A stretch of 9,622 nucleotides of DNA from Proteobacteria bacterium UBA3588 (GCA_002376325.1 DFMR01000099.1:1-9622), one strand, 5' to 3'; positions 1 to 5,879 are shown, counted from the first letter of the stretch. Numbers and translations are program-made. The notes: generated from the letters alone by a model not told the origin.

Positions 1-582
1 CTGCATGCCCTCGACCACGTCCAGCTCATTGTCGAAGCCGGAACCGTCCTCGACGGTGATGACACCTTCCTTGCCCACCTTGTCCATCGCGCTGGCGATG
101 ATCTGGCCGATGGAGTCGTCGGAGTTGGCGGAGATGGTGCCGACCTGGGCGATGGCCTTGCTGTCGGTGCAGGGCTTGGACAGCCTCTTCAGCTCTTCCA
201 CCGCCACGGCCACGGCCTTGTCAATGCCGCGCTTCAGATCCATCGGGTTCATGCCGGCGGCAACCGACTTCATGCCTTCGATGACGATGGCCTGGGCCAG
301 CACGGTGGCGGTAGTGGTGCCGTCACCGGCGACATCGGAAGTCTTGGAGGAGACCTCTTTCACCATCTGCGCGCCCATATTCTCGAACCTGTCTTTCAGC
401 TCGATCTCCTTGGCCACGGAGACGCCGTCCTTGGTGATGGTCGGGGCGCCGAAGCTCTTCTCCAGAACCACGTTGCGGCCCTTCGGACCCAGGGTCACCT
501 TGACGGCATTGGCCAGGATATTGACGCCACGCACCATGCCTTGGCGGGCGGAATCACCAAACCGAACTTCTTTTGCGCTCAT
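1..582 (-). CDS. groEL: Chaperonin GroEL, N-terminal part (runs off left edge)
   Basis: This is the 60-kDa chaperonin subunit, which forms the cytoplasmic double ring that folds proteins in an ATP-driven cycle with GroES. Translation of the minus strand from the ATG at 580-582 gives 194 codons without a stop up to base 1; the remaining ~350 residues of a normal ~545-residue GroEL lie outside the window. The family signature is unmistakable: VKVTLGPKGRNVVL (residues 27-40), TITKDGVSVAKEIEL (48-62) and the nucleotide-binding GDGTTTATVLAQAI (86-99), with almost the same residue numbering as E. coli GroEL. The start is supported by an AGAGGAAG ribosome-binding site about 8 bases upstream. It lies 59 bp downstream of groES on the same strand and should be co-transcribed from the CIRCE-controlled promoter. 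I see nothing abnormal in the visible part. Confidence 0.98.
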   Translation of the reverse strand, partial: MSAKEVRFGDSARQGMVRGVNILANAVKVTLGPKGRNVVLEKSFGAPTITKDGVSVAKEIELKDRFENMGAQMVKEVSSKTSDVAGDGTTTATVLAQAIVIEGMKSVAAGMNPMDLKRGIDKAVAVAVEELKRLSKPCTDSKAIAQVGTISANSDDSIGQIIASAMDKVGKEGVITVEDGSGFDNELDVVEGMQ

Positions 583-641
583 ATCTATTCTTCCTCTGCT
601 AATTCGTTGTTTTCGGGTGAGATTGGCGGAGATCCGGGCGC

Positions 642-932
642 TTAGCCCTCGATCACGCCCATCAGGTCTTCTTCGCGCATGACCAACAGGGTCTCGCCTT
701 CGACCTTCACCTCGGTACCGGCATACTTGCCGAACAGCACCACGTCGCCGGCCTTCACATCTAGCGGTCGCACGTCGCCGTTCTCCAGGAGCTTGCCCTT
801 GCCCACGGCAACGACTTCGCCCTGGATCGGCTTTTCGGTGGCACTGTCGGGGATCACGATGCCGCCCGCGGACATGCGCTCCTCTTCCTTGCGGCGAACG
901 ATCACACGATCATGCAGGGGACGAATTTTCAT
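642..932 (-). CDS. groES: Co-chaperonin GroES
   Basis: GroES is the heptameric lid that caps the GroEL ring during folding in the cytoplasm. The product is 96 residues, the usual length. It begins MKIRPLHDRVIVRR and contains the mobile-loop region EERMSAGGIVIPDSATEKP (about residues 17-35) that binds GroEL, then VKAGDVVLFGKYAGTEV and the C-terminal LLVMREEDLMGVIEG. An in-frame ATG lies 12 codons further upstream (966-968), but the 930-932 ATG is chosen because it gives the canonical N-terminus and has an AGAGGA ribosome-binding site at a normal distance. The gene is first in the groES-groEL operon. Its ~105-nt leader begins within the CIRCE operator, so HrcA repression relieved by heat or misfolding stress is expected. 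Confidence 0.98.
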   Translation of the reverse strand: MKIRPLHDRVIVRRKEEERMSAGGIVIPDSATEKPIQGEVVAVGKGKLLENGDVRPLDVKAGDVVLFGKYAGTEVKVEGETLLVMREEDLMGVIEG

Positions 933-1014
933 TCTTGCAAATCCTCTTTTAAGCTGATGATTTTTCAATGAAATAGCCGCTTCCTTAGGGTTGCGGCCGA
1001 GCCTATGCGGCGAG

Positions 1015-1047
1015 TTATTAGCACTCGCCGCTGGTGAGTGCTAATAA
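1015..1047 (-). promoter_or_regulatory. CIRCE operator (HrcA binding site), perfect and extended
   Basis: The sequence contains TTAGCACTC (1018-1026), a 9-nt spacer GCCGCTGGT and GAGTGCTAA (1036-1044). This is an exact match to the CIRCE consensus of TTAGCACTC-N9-GAGTGCTAA. The symmetry extends three more bases on each side, giving 12-bp arms at 1015-1026 and 1036-1047. It overlaps the predicted transcription start of groES. CIRCE is the operator of the HrcA repressor, whose folding depends on GroEL, so it implies titration control of groESL. The hrcA gene itself is not in the window. Confidence 0.97.
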
Positions 1048-1071
1048 TAATGGCGAGTCTCGGTTAGTCAA
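1038..1071 (-). promoter_or_regulatory. Predicted housekeeping promoter of groES-groEL
   Basis: Read on the minus strand, TTGACT (1066-1071) and TATTAT (1044-1049) are separated by 16 bases. Both are good matches to the sigma-70 hexamers. The expected start is near 1037, inside the right arm of CIRCE, so a bound repressor would block initiation. This is the arrangement usually seen at CIRCE-regulated promoters. Start-site position is inferred from spacing only. Confidence 0.7.
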
Positions 1072-1072
1072 G

Positions 1073-1373
1073 GGGTGCAGCGGCCGGCGGCCGCCAATAA
1101 ACCCGATAGCCCGGCACCATTGGCCTGTTTTCCGCCTCCCCAGCCATCATCCGGCCCCCGTCAGGTGACGAGGGCATGCCTGTCCGCAAAACGGGACCAC
1201 CGCGCGCCCAATGAGTTGACGATAGCGACGCAACATGATTCCATTCCTGCGTGCGTCGATGGAAACAATCCCGGCAGCGCTTCCTCGGCGCCAGTTATCG
1301 TATCGACACGATACCGGTTCAAACTGGCGCGCACGACTGAATCACGGCCAACCCACCAAAGGAGATGCGATAG
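1073..1373. other. Intergenic region between groESL promoter and hemerythrin gene
   Basis: About 300 bases with no convincing gene. Open frames crossing it on both strands lack a recognisable product, lack a good ribosome-binding site and run into the hemerythrin gene in another frame, so I treat them as chance. A TTGACG occurs at 1216-1221, but no acceptable -10 hexamer follows at 16-18 bases. The notable content is the inverted-repeat structure at 1288-1330, described separately. The hemerythrin promoter must lie here, but I cannot place it. Confidence 0.5.
1288..1330. repeat. Imperfect inverted repeat upstream of hemerythrin gene
   Basis: Outer arms GCGCCAGTT (1288-1296) and AACTGGCGC (1322-1330) are perfect reverse complements of 9 bp. 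Nested inside is GTATCG-ACA-CGATAC (1300-1314), a second 6-bp palindrome with a 3-base loop. The inner palindrome is off-centre, so a folded form would have an asymmetric internal bulge. It ends 43 bases before the hemerythrin ATG. It could be an operator or a structured mRNA leader; no T-run follows, so an intrinsic terminator is unlikely. Confidence 0.5.
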
Positions 1374-1778
1374 ATGTCCCATTTGCACTGGGAACCCAGC
1401 CTGGATACGGACATCGATAGCATTGATACCCAGCACCGTCGCATAGTTGCCTACATCAATCAGCTCCACGACGCGATTTTGAACGAGGAACGCGCGGCAG
1501 TAGGGCAAATTCTCGATCAACTGATCGATTACACCATTACGCATTTCACGTTCGAAGAACGCCTGATGGAAAAGGCTGGGTATAGTCATCTCGCCGCCCA
1601 CAAGACGGTGCACAACTCTTTCAAGAGCGGCGTCGCATCCTATAAACGGCGTTTCGACAACGGCGAGGACATCGCCAAGCAGCTACGTTCCGGCCTGTGC
1701 GTCTGGCTGATCGATCACATCAAACGGGAAGACGGCGCTTACGTGGGCGTCGTCAAAGCCCACTTGGGCAGCGAGTAG
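1374..1778 (+). CDS. Bacteriohemerythrin (single-domain O2-binding di-iron protein)
   Basis: This is a 134-residue cytoplasmic four-helix-bundle protein that reversibly binds O2 at a non-heme di-iron centre. Known bacterial roles are O2 storage or delivery to oxygenases and oxidases, and O2 sensing. All seven expected iron ligands can be read: H21, H57, E61, H76, H80, H115 and D120. Their spacing (H-x3-E, 15 residues to the next His, H-x3-H, H-x4-D) matches animal hemerythrin. There is no signal peptide, membrane segment or fused signalling domain, so this is a carrier-type protein. The ATG is well supported by AAAGGAG at 1358-1364, nine bases upstream. It is a single-gene unit, facing away from groES and convergent with fxsA. 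Three of its 60-base sequence lines (1441-1620) contain 91 G+C in 180 (about 51%), visibly below its neighbours, so recent acquisition is possible. Confidence 0.95.
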   Translation: MSHLHWEPSLDTDIDSIDTQHRRIVAYINQLHDAILNEERAAVGQILDQLIDYTITHFTFEERLMEKAGYSHLAAHKTVHNSFKSGVASYKRRFDNGEDIAKQLRSGLCVWLIDHIKREDGAYVGVVKAHLGSE

Positions 1779-1893
1779 TCTATTCGACCAGTGAATACCG
1801 CCGGTCGTTTAGACAAGCTGCATGGTCCTTCGATTATGGCGCGGGAGTCCTTCCCCGCGGGGTAGCGCTCACAGCATCGGCGAACGGCTTCTT

Positions 1894-2343
1894 TCAGTCG
1901 TCTTCGCGCTTGAAATCGCCTTCGATGACGTTGGGATCATGGCCATGCGCGCGCGATGGAGGCGTCTGCACCACCACCGGGCGCACCAAGCCGCGCCGTA
2001 GCACGAACCAGATCACGGCCCGGCGTACCGGCGGAATCAGCCCGAGGAAACCTAACGCGTCAGTGAGAAAGCCGGGCGTGAGCAGCAGCGCGCCGGCGAC
2101 CAGGATCACCACGCCCTCCAGCATCGGCATAGTCGGCAGCTCGCCCCGCGCCAACAGGGTCTGCACCCGCGCCAACGCCGCCAGCCCCTGGTGGCGCATC
2201 AGCTGCGCCCCGAGCACGGCGGTAAATACCACCAGCGCGACAGTGGGAATGACGCCGATCAGCGCCCCCACCTTGATCAGGAGATAGACCTCGATCAGGG
2301 GAATGAAGAGCAGCAGCAGGAATAAAAGACGAAACAGGGGCAT
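1894..2343 (-). CDS. fxsA: FxsA family inner-membrane protein
   Basis: FxsA is a small inner-membrane protein. Its E. coli member was named for suppressing F-plasmid exclusion of phage T7 when overproduced, and its normal role is unknown. The 149-residue product has hydrophobic segments at about residues 4-23, 26-47, 75-95 and 98-116. The family hallmark LLLTPGFLTDALGFLGLIPPVR spans residues 86-107; its tail ends in VIEGDFKREDD, a typical acidic end for the family. The start ATG at 2341-2343 has no strong ribosome-binding site. A CATAAT-like -10 is visible on the minus strand at 2379-2384, but there is no good -35. In enterobacteria and pseudomonads fxsA lies close to groES, as here, except that a hemerythrin gene now separates them. 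Confidence 0.93.
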   Translation of the reverse strand: MPLFRLLFLLLLFIPLIEVYLLIKVGALIGVIPTVALVVFTAVLGAQLMRHQGLAALARVQTLLARGELPTMPMLEGVVILVAGALLLTPGFLTDALGFLGLIPPVRRAVIWFVLRRGLVRPVVVQTPPSRAHGHDPNVIEGDFKREDD

Positions 2344-2444
2344 CTCTAGAACAACGTGCAGGAAGCGGTCGATGAGCCATTATGCCCCAAACACCCCCTG
2401 CGGCGCACATTCGGGGGATTAATGCGGAAACAGGCCAAATTCGC

Positions 2445-2450
2445 TATCTT
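2445..2450 (+). promoter_or_regulatory. -10-like hexamer immediately before cutA
   Basis: TATCTT ends six bases before the cutA ATG, which would put the transcription start on or next to the A of the start codon. No convincing -35 hexamer is seen 16-18 bases upstream, and no ribosome-binding site lies before the ATG. Taken together this hints at a leaderless message, but it is only a pattern match. Confidence 0.3.
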
Positions 2451-2456
2451 GCGCCC

Positions 2457-2774
2457 ATGAAGCACTATCTCGTGATCAATACCTGCCCCGACCTGGCAAC
2501 GGCGCAGCGGTTGGCTGAAATTGTGGTCGGCGGAAAGTTCGCCGCGTGCGTCAACGTCGTGCCGGGGGTGCAGTCGATCTACGCGTGGAACGGGGCACTG
2601 CAGCACGATCAGGAGTGCCTGCTCTACATCAAGACGCGAGCCGACCGCTATGCCGCGTTGGAGGAGGCGCTGCGGCGCCACCACCCGTATGAACTGCCGG
2701 AGATCATCGCGGTCCCAATCGAGAGCGGTCTGCCCGCCTACCTCGCCTGGGTCGACCAACAAACGGAAGAGTAG
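2457..2774 (+). CDS. cutA: CutA family divalent-cation tolerance protein
   Basis: CutA is a small, very stable trimeric protein with a PII-like ferredoxin fold. It was linked genetically to copper and divalent-cation tolerance in E. coli, but its molecular role is still unsettled. The 105-residue product has the signature run AACVNVVPGVQSIYAWNG (residues 29-46), then LLYIKTRA (55-62) and HPYELPEIIAVPIESG (76-91). A start at 2382 would add 25 residues absent from the family, so 2457 is chosen, although no ribosome-binding site precedes it. The stop codon is followed after 3 bases by the dsbD ATG, so the two genes form one transcription unit. A cutA-dsbD pairing is also found in enterobacteria. 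Confidence 0.95.
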   Translation: MKHYLVINTCPDLATAQRLAEIVVGGKFAACVNVVPGVQSIYAWNGALQHDQECLLYIKTRADRYAALEEALRRHHPYELPEIIAVPIESGLPAYLAWVDQQTEE

Positions 2775-2777
2775 GGA

Positions 2778-5120
2778 ATGAGAAAACAACTCAGACAATG
2801 GTTCATCCTGCTGGCGATCGCGCTGTCGCTATTCGGCCCACAGGCCAGGGCCGACGACCAGCCTCTTCCCGCCGACCAGGCCTTTCGTCTCACCGTCACC
2901 GCGCCCGGCGCCGACACGCTGCGCGCCCAATGGGTCATCGCCAAGAACTACTACCTATATAAGAGCAAGTTCCGCTTCACCAGCGCCAGCCCCGGCATGA
3001 GGTTGGGCGAAGCCGCATTCCCGTCGGCGCAGATCAAACAAGATCCGAACTTCGGCCGGCTCGAGGTCTATCACAACCGGGTGACCATCGACATTCCGCT
3101 GCGCCGCGGCGCAGGCGCCGGGACGACGATGACGCTGAACGTCACCTACCAGGGCTGCGCCGAAGTGCTGGGGGTGTGCTACCCGCCGCAGCACCGAAGC
3201 GTCAAGGTGACGCTGCCCGCGGCGGCCCCGACACCCGCCACAACAACGACCGGCAACCGCCCGCAACGGTTGAACAAGGCCCTGGCGCAGTTCAATCAGA
3301 ATTTCGGCGGCGACAACAGCGGAGACAGCGAGATCCTGCCGGTGGACCAGGCCTTCCGCTTCGATGCCGCCATCAACGGCGACGTAATCAGCGCCAACTG
3401 GCAGATTGCGCCCGGCACCTACCTCTATCGCGACAAGGTACAGTTCGGCCTCGCAGACGCGCAGGGCGTCCGTATCGGCGCCTACACATTGCCGCCGGGC
3501 GAGGACAAGTACGAACAGGTATTGCAGAAACACGAGCGGATCTTTCGTAACCGGCTGGCAGTGCAGCTGCCGCTGACCGTCACCAATCCGGCAACCAAAC
3601 AGGTCACGCTGTTGGTCAGTTACCAGGGCTGCTCCGCAGCGAGCGGCGTCTGCTATCCGCCGGTGCAGAAGCGGGTGGTGCTGACATTGGGCGCCGCAAC
3701 GACCACCGCCGTCCCTGCGACAGCGGCGGCGGCCACCGCTGCCGCCTCGGACAGCGGCGCCACCACCAACGAAGCGCGCTTCCTCAACATTCTGTCCCAC
3801 GGCAACCTGCTGACGGTGGTACTGGCGGCCCTGGCCGCAGGCCTGCTGATGGCCTTCACCGCCTGCGTCTATCCGATGATCCCGATCCTCTCCAGCATCA
3901 TCGTCGGCCAGGGTGAGAAGACCAGTGTGGCCAGAAGCTTCGGCCTGTCGCTGGTCTATGTACTGGCGGTGGCGGTGACCTTCGGCGTAGTGGGCGGCAT
4001 CACGGCCCTGGCCGGCGGCGGCGTCGGCATCCAGGCATCGTTCCAGAGCCCGTGGCTGCTGCTGCCGTTCGCCGCGCTGTTCGTGATCCTGGCGTTGGCG
4101 ATGTTCGGCTTCTACGACATCCAGATGCCCAGCGCGCTGCAAAGCCGCCTCAATGCGCTGAGCAACCGCCAGCGCGGCGGCACGCTGATCGGCGTGGCGC
4201 TCATGGGCGTGTTCTCGGCGCTGATCGTCGGTCCCTGCGGTGGCCCGTTCCTGATTGGCGCCCTCGGCTACGCCGCCTCCAACGGCAAACTGGCCGACGG
4301 CTTCCTGGCCCTGTTCAGTCTGGGCCTCGGCATGGGGCTGCCGTTGCTGCTGGTCGGTCTCGGCGGCGGCGCGCTGCTGCCGCGCGCCGGCGGCTGGATG
4401 AGCACGGTGAAAGCCGTGGCCGGAGTGATCCTGTTGAGCGTCACCATCATCTTCCTGGAACGGCTACCGGCCTTGATCCCGCCGGGGGTTACGATGCTGC
4501 TGTGGAGCACCTTATTCATTGTTTCCGCCGTCTACATGGGCGCACTGGAATCGATCGCCGCCGGCGCCAGCGGCTGGCGGCGGCTGTGGAAGGGACTGGG
4601 TATCGTGCTGCTGATCTACGGAACGGTGGTGCTGCTGGGCAGCATCAGCGGCGGCGTCAGCGTCACCGACCCGCTGCACGGTTCGCGCCTGCTGGGCAGC
4701 GCCGTGTCGGAATCGGGCGGCGCGGCCGGCGGCGCTGCGACGGCGGCGCGGCCTCTGCCGTTCAAGCGCATCAGCTCAGTCGCCGACCTACAGCGCGAGC
4801 TGGCGGCCGCCAAGGCGGCGGGCAAACCGGTAATGCTCGACTTCTACGCCGACTGGTGCGGCTACTGCAAGGATTACGAGGCCTATGTCTTCCCCAACCA
4901 GGCGGTCCAGCAAAGCCTGGCGGGCGTCGTACTGCTGCAGGCGAACGTAACGGCGCAGAATGACGCCGACCGCAAACTGATGGAAAAGGTGGGAGTGTTC
5001 CTGCCGCCCGCCATCCTGTTCTTCGACCGGAACGGACATGAAGTGCGCAGCGACCGGGTCATCGGCTACATGGACCCGGCCGCATTCCAGGCGCAGGTGC
5101 GTCGCGCCCTGGCCCAGTGA
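2778..5120 (+). CDS. dsbD: Thiol:disulfide interchange protein DsbD with duplicated N-terminal domain
   Basis: DsbD carries electrons from cytoplasmic thioredoxin across the inner membrane to periplasmic partners such as DsbC and CcmG/TlpA-type proteins. The 780-residue product is ~215 residues longer than E. coli DsbD. In order: signal peptide 1-25 (cleavage after ARA); alpha domain 1, about 28-147, C127 and C134 in YQGCAEVLGVCYPP; a linker; alpha domain 2, about 187-304, C285 and C292 in YQGCSAASGVCYPP; an Ala/Thr-rich linker (305-332); a membrane domain of about eight helices (340-625) with C363 in FTACVYPMIP and C487 in VGPCGGP; and a thioredoxin-like gamma domain with WCGYC (C694, C697). 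These eight are the only cysteines. The GGAAGAG at 2765-2771 gives a good ribosome-binding site. The stop overlaps the next gene, so translational coupling is likely. Unusual points are the doubled alpha domain and Ala362 where E. coli has a proline. Confidence 0.96.
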   Translation: MRKQLRQWFILLAIALSLFGPQARADDQPLPADQAFRLTVTAPGADTLRAQWVIAKNYYLYKSKFRFTSASPGMRLGEAAFPSAQIKQDPNFGRLEVYHNRVTIDIPLRRGAGAGTTMTLNVTYQGCAEVLGVCYPPQHRSVKVTLPAAAPTPATTTTGNRPQRLNKALAQFNQNFGGDNSGDSEILPVDQAFRFDAAINGDVISANWQIAPGTYLYRDKVQFGLADAQGVRIGAYTLPPGEDKYEQVLQKHERIFRNRLAVQLPLTVTNPATKQVTLLVSYQGCSAASGVCYPPVQKRVVLTLGAATTTAVPATAAAATAAASDSGATTNEARFLNILSHGNLLTVVLAALAAGLLMAFTACVYPMIPILSSIIVGQGEKTSVARSFGLSLVYVLAVAVTFGVVGGITALAGGGVGIQASFQSPWLLLPFAALFVILALAMFGFYDIQMPSALQSRLNALSNRQRGGTLIGVALMGVFSALIVGPCGGPFLIGALGYAASNGKLADGFLALFSLGLGMGLPLLLVGLGGGALLPRAGGWMSTVKAVAGVILLSVTIIFLERLPALIPPGVTMLLWSTLFIVSAVYMGALESIAAGASGWRRLWKGLGIVLLIYGTVVLLGSISGGVSVTDPLHGSRLLGSAVSESGGAAGGAATAARPLPFKRISSVADLQRELAAAKAAGKPVMLDFYADWCGYCKDYEAYVFPNQAVQQSLAGVVLLQANVTAQNDADRKLMEKVGVFLPPAILFFDRNGHEVRSDRVIGYMDPAAFQAQVRRALAQ

Positions 5121-5656
5121 ACCGTCTCGTGCGCCGCCGCTTGTTCGCCTCGCTGCTGCTGTTGAGCACCGGCCTGCTGCTGGTTGCATGCAGCAAGCAC
5201 GCCGAATCCGACAGCGTCGTGGCAAGCTCGGCACCGTCGGTGCTCGCGACCGGAGAGGCGTTCCCCGACCTCAATGGTAAGCTGCAACCGTTGGCGCAAT
5301 GGAAAGGAAGGGTGGTGCTGCTCAACTTCTGGGCGCCGTGGTGTCCACCGTGCCGCAAGGAGATCCCCGACCTGGTGAAACTACAGGCGAAATACGCAAA
5401 CCGCGGCTTCACCGTCGTCGGCATCGCCATCGATACGGCCGACAACACCCAGGCATTCACCGACCAGCAGTTCGACCTCAACTACCCCATTTTGGTAGGC
5501 GGCGAAAAAGGGATTGAACTGGCAAAAAGGCTCGGCAATACGGTCGGCGTACTGCCCTACAGCGTCATCCTCGACCGCCGGGGAGAGGTGCTCTATACCC
5601 ACCGCAGCGAGATCGATCCAGCACGGGTGGAGCAGATACTACGCCCCATCATGTGA
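5117..5656 (+). CDS. TlpA/ResA-like thioredoxin-fold lipoprotein
   Basis: A 179-residue periplasmic thiol-disulfide oxidoreductase anchored by lipid. Residues 1-25 form a lipoprotein signal ending in the lipobox LVAC, with C25 as lipidation site; Ser at +2 does not signal inner-membrane retention. The thioredoxin fold follows, with the active site FWAPWCPPC (C76, C79) typical of TlpA/ResA/CcmG proteins, an EIPDL helix after it and a cis-proline at P147 in GVLPYS. The start is GTG at 5117, whose bases GTGA overlap the dsbD stop by 4 nt. No ribosome-binding site is visible, so translation is probably coupled to dsbD. Position implies that DsbD reduces this protein, which in turn may act on a cytochrome c, envelope enzyme or peroxide substrate; the substrate cannot be read from sequence. 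I avoid a gene symbol because tlpA, resA and ccmG relatives are hard to separate. Confidence 0.92.
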   Translation: MNRLVRRRLFASLLLLSTGLLLVACSKHAESDSVVASSAPSVLATGEAFPDLNGKLQPLAQWKGRVVLLNFWAPWCPPCRKEIPDLVKLQAKYANRGFTVVGIAIDTADNTQAFTDQQFDLNYPILVGGEKGIELAKRLGNTVGVLPYSVILDRRGEVLYTHRSEIDPARVEQILRPIM

Positions 5657-5676
5657 CGGGCGTCACGGCTTTATTT
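5652..5676 (+). terminator. Palindrome at end of tlpA-like gene: weak terminator or CRP-type site
   Basis: GTGACG-GG-CGTCAC (5653-5666) is a perfect inverted repeat overlapping the TGA stop, followed after three bases by TTTATTT (5670-5676). This could be a weak intrinsic terminator for cutA-dsbD-tlpA. The same bases read TGTGA-N6-TCACG, nine of ten matches to the CRP-family consensus TGTGA-N6-TCACA, so a regulator site is the alternative. The stem is short for a terminator and the site is ~215 bases from aroQ, far for an activator. Confidence 0.35.
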
Positions 5677-5754
5677 GGCGCCATCATGACAGGAACGGTG
5701 GTGAATTTGCGTCATCTCTCCTTCCTAGACAAACCCACGCCCTTCGTGCACAAT

Positions 5755-5806
5755 CTCCCGCCGTATGTCGCTCATTCTGCGGGAGCAATCCCACCCGCGC
5801 GTGGGA
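5755..5806 (+). repeat. Two adjacent hairpin-forming inverted repeats upstream of aroQ
   Basis: The first is CTCCCGC (5755-5761) and GCGGGAG (5779-5785), a 7-bp stem with a 17-base loop. The second is TCCCAC (5789-5794) and GTGGGA (5801-5806), a 6-bp stem with loop CCGCGC. They are three bases apart, in the 223-bp gap between the thioredoxin gene and aroQ. Neither is followed by a T-run, so simple Rho-independent termination is unlikely. They may structure a leader or mark a processing point between the two halves of the cluster. Confidence 0.4.
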
Positions 5807-5840
5807 ACTTGCGGACAACCACCGAGATCTGACGGCAAAA

Positions 5841-5849
5841 TAATAATAT
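5841..5849 (+). promoter_or_regulatory. AT-rich -10-like stretch before aroQ
   Basis: TAATAATAT stands out in otherwise GC-rich DNA, about 30 bases before the aroQ start. It contains a TAATAT hexamer (4 of 6 to the -10 consensus), but no TTG-type -35 lies 16-18 bases upstream; TTGCGG at 5809-5814 is too far. It is the best guess for a promoter of aroQ-accB-accC, with low certainty. Confidence 0.25.
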
Positions 5850-5879
5850 CTCGACGATACCGCACGTTAGGGGAGTTCC

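Noticed and set aside
1048..1072. Possible sigma-32 promoter overlapping the groES promoter (minus-strand CTTGAC and CGCCATTA)
   Set aside because: The spacer is only 11 bases and the -10 half matches poorly, while a normal sigma-70 pair plus CIRCE explains the site better.
1109..1127. Possible sigma-54 promoter (CGGCAC followed by TTGGCC) before the hemerythrin gene
   Set aside because: The spacing and the GC half do not match the -24/-12 consensus, and it is over 240 bases from the gene.
1075..1446. Open frame of 123 codons before and into the hemerythrin gene (+ strand), and a 150-codon frame on the opposite strand (1161-1613)
   Set aside because: Neither has a recognisable product or ribosome-binding site, and both overlap a well-supported hemerythrin gene in another frame. 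GC-rich DNA gives such frames by chance.
1840..1859. Hairpin CGCGGG/CCCGCG in the convergent gap between hemerythrin gene and fxsA as a shared terminator
   Set aside because: The stem is only 6 bp with an 8-base loop and no T-run follows on either strand.
2955..4142. 395-codon open frame on the minus strand opposite dsbD
   Set aside because: It is antisense to an unambiguous dsbD, has low-complexity Arg/Gln/Ala/Gly composition and no family features; a shadow of codon bias.
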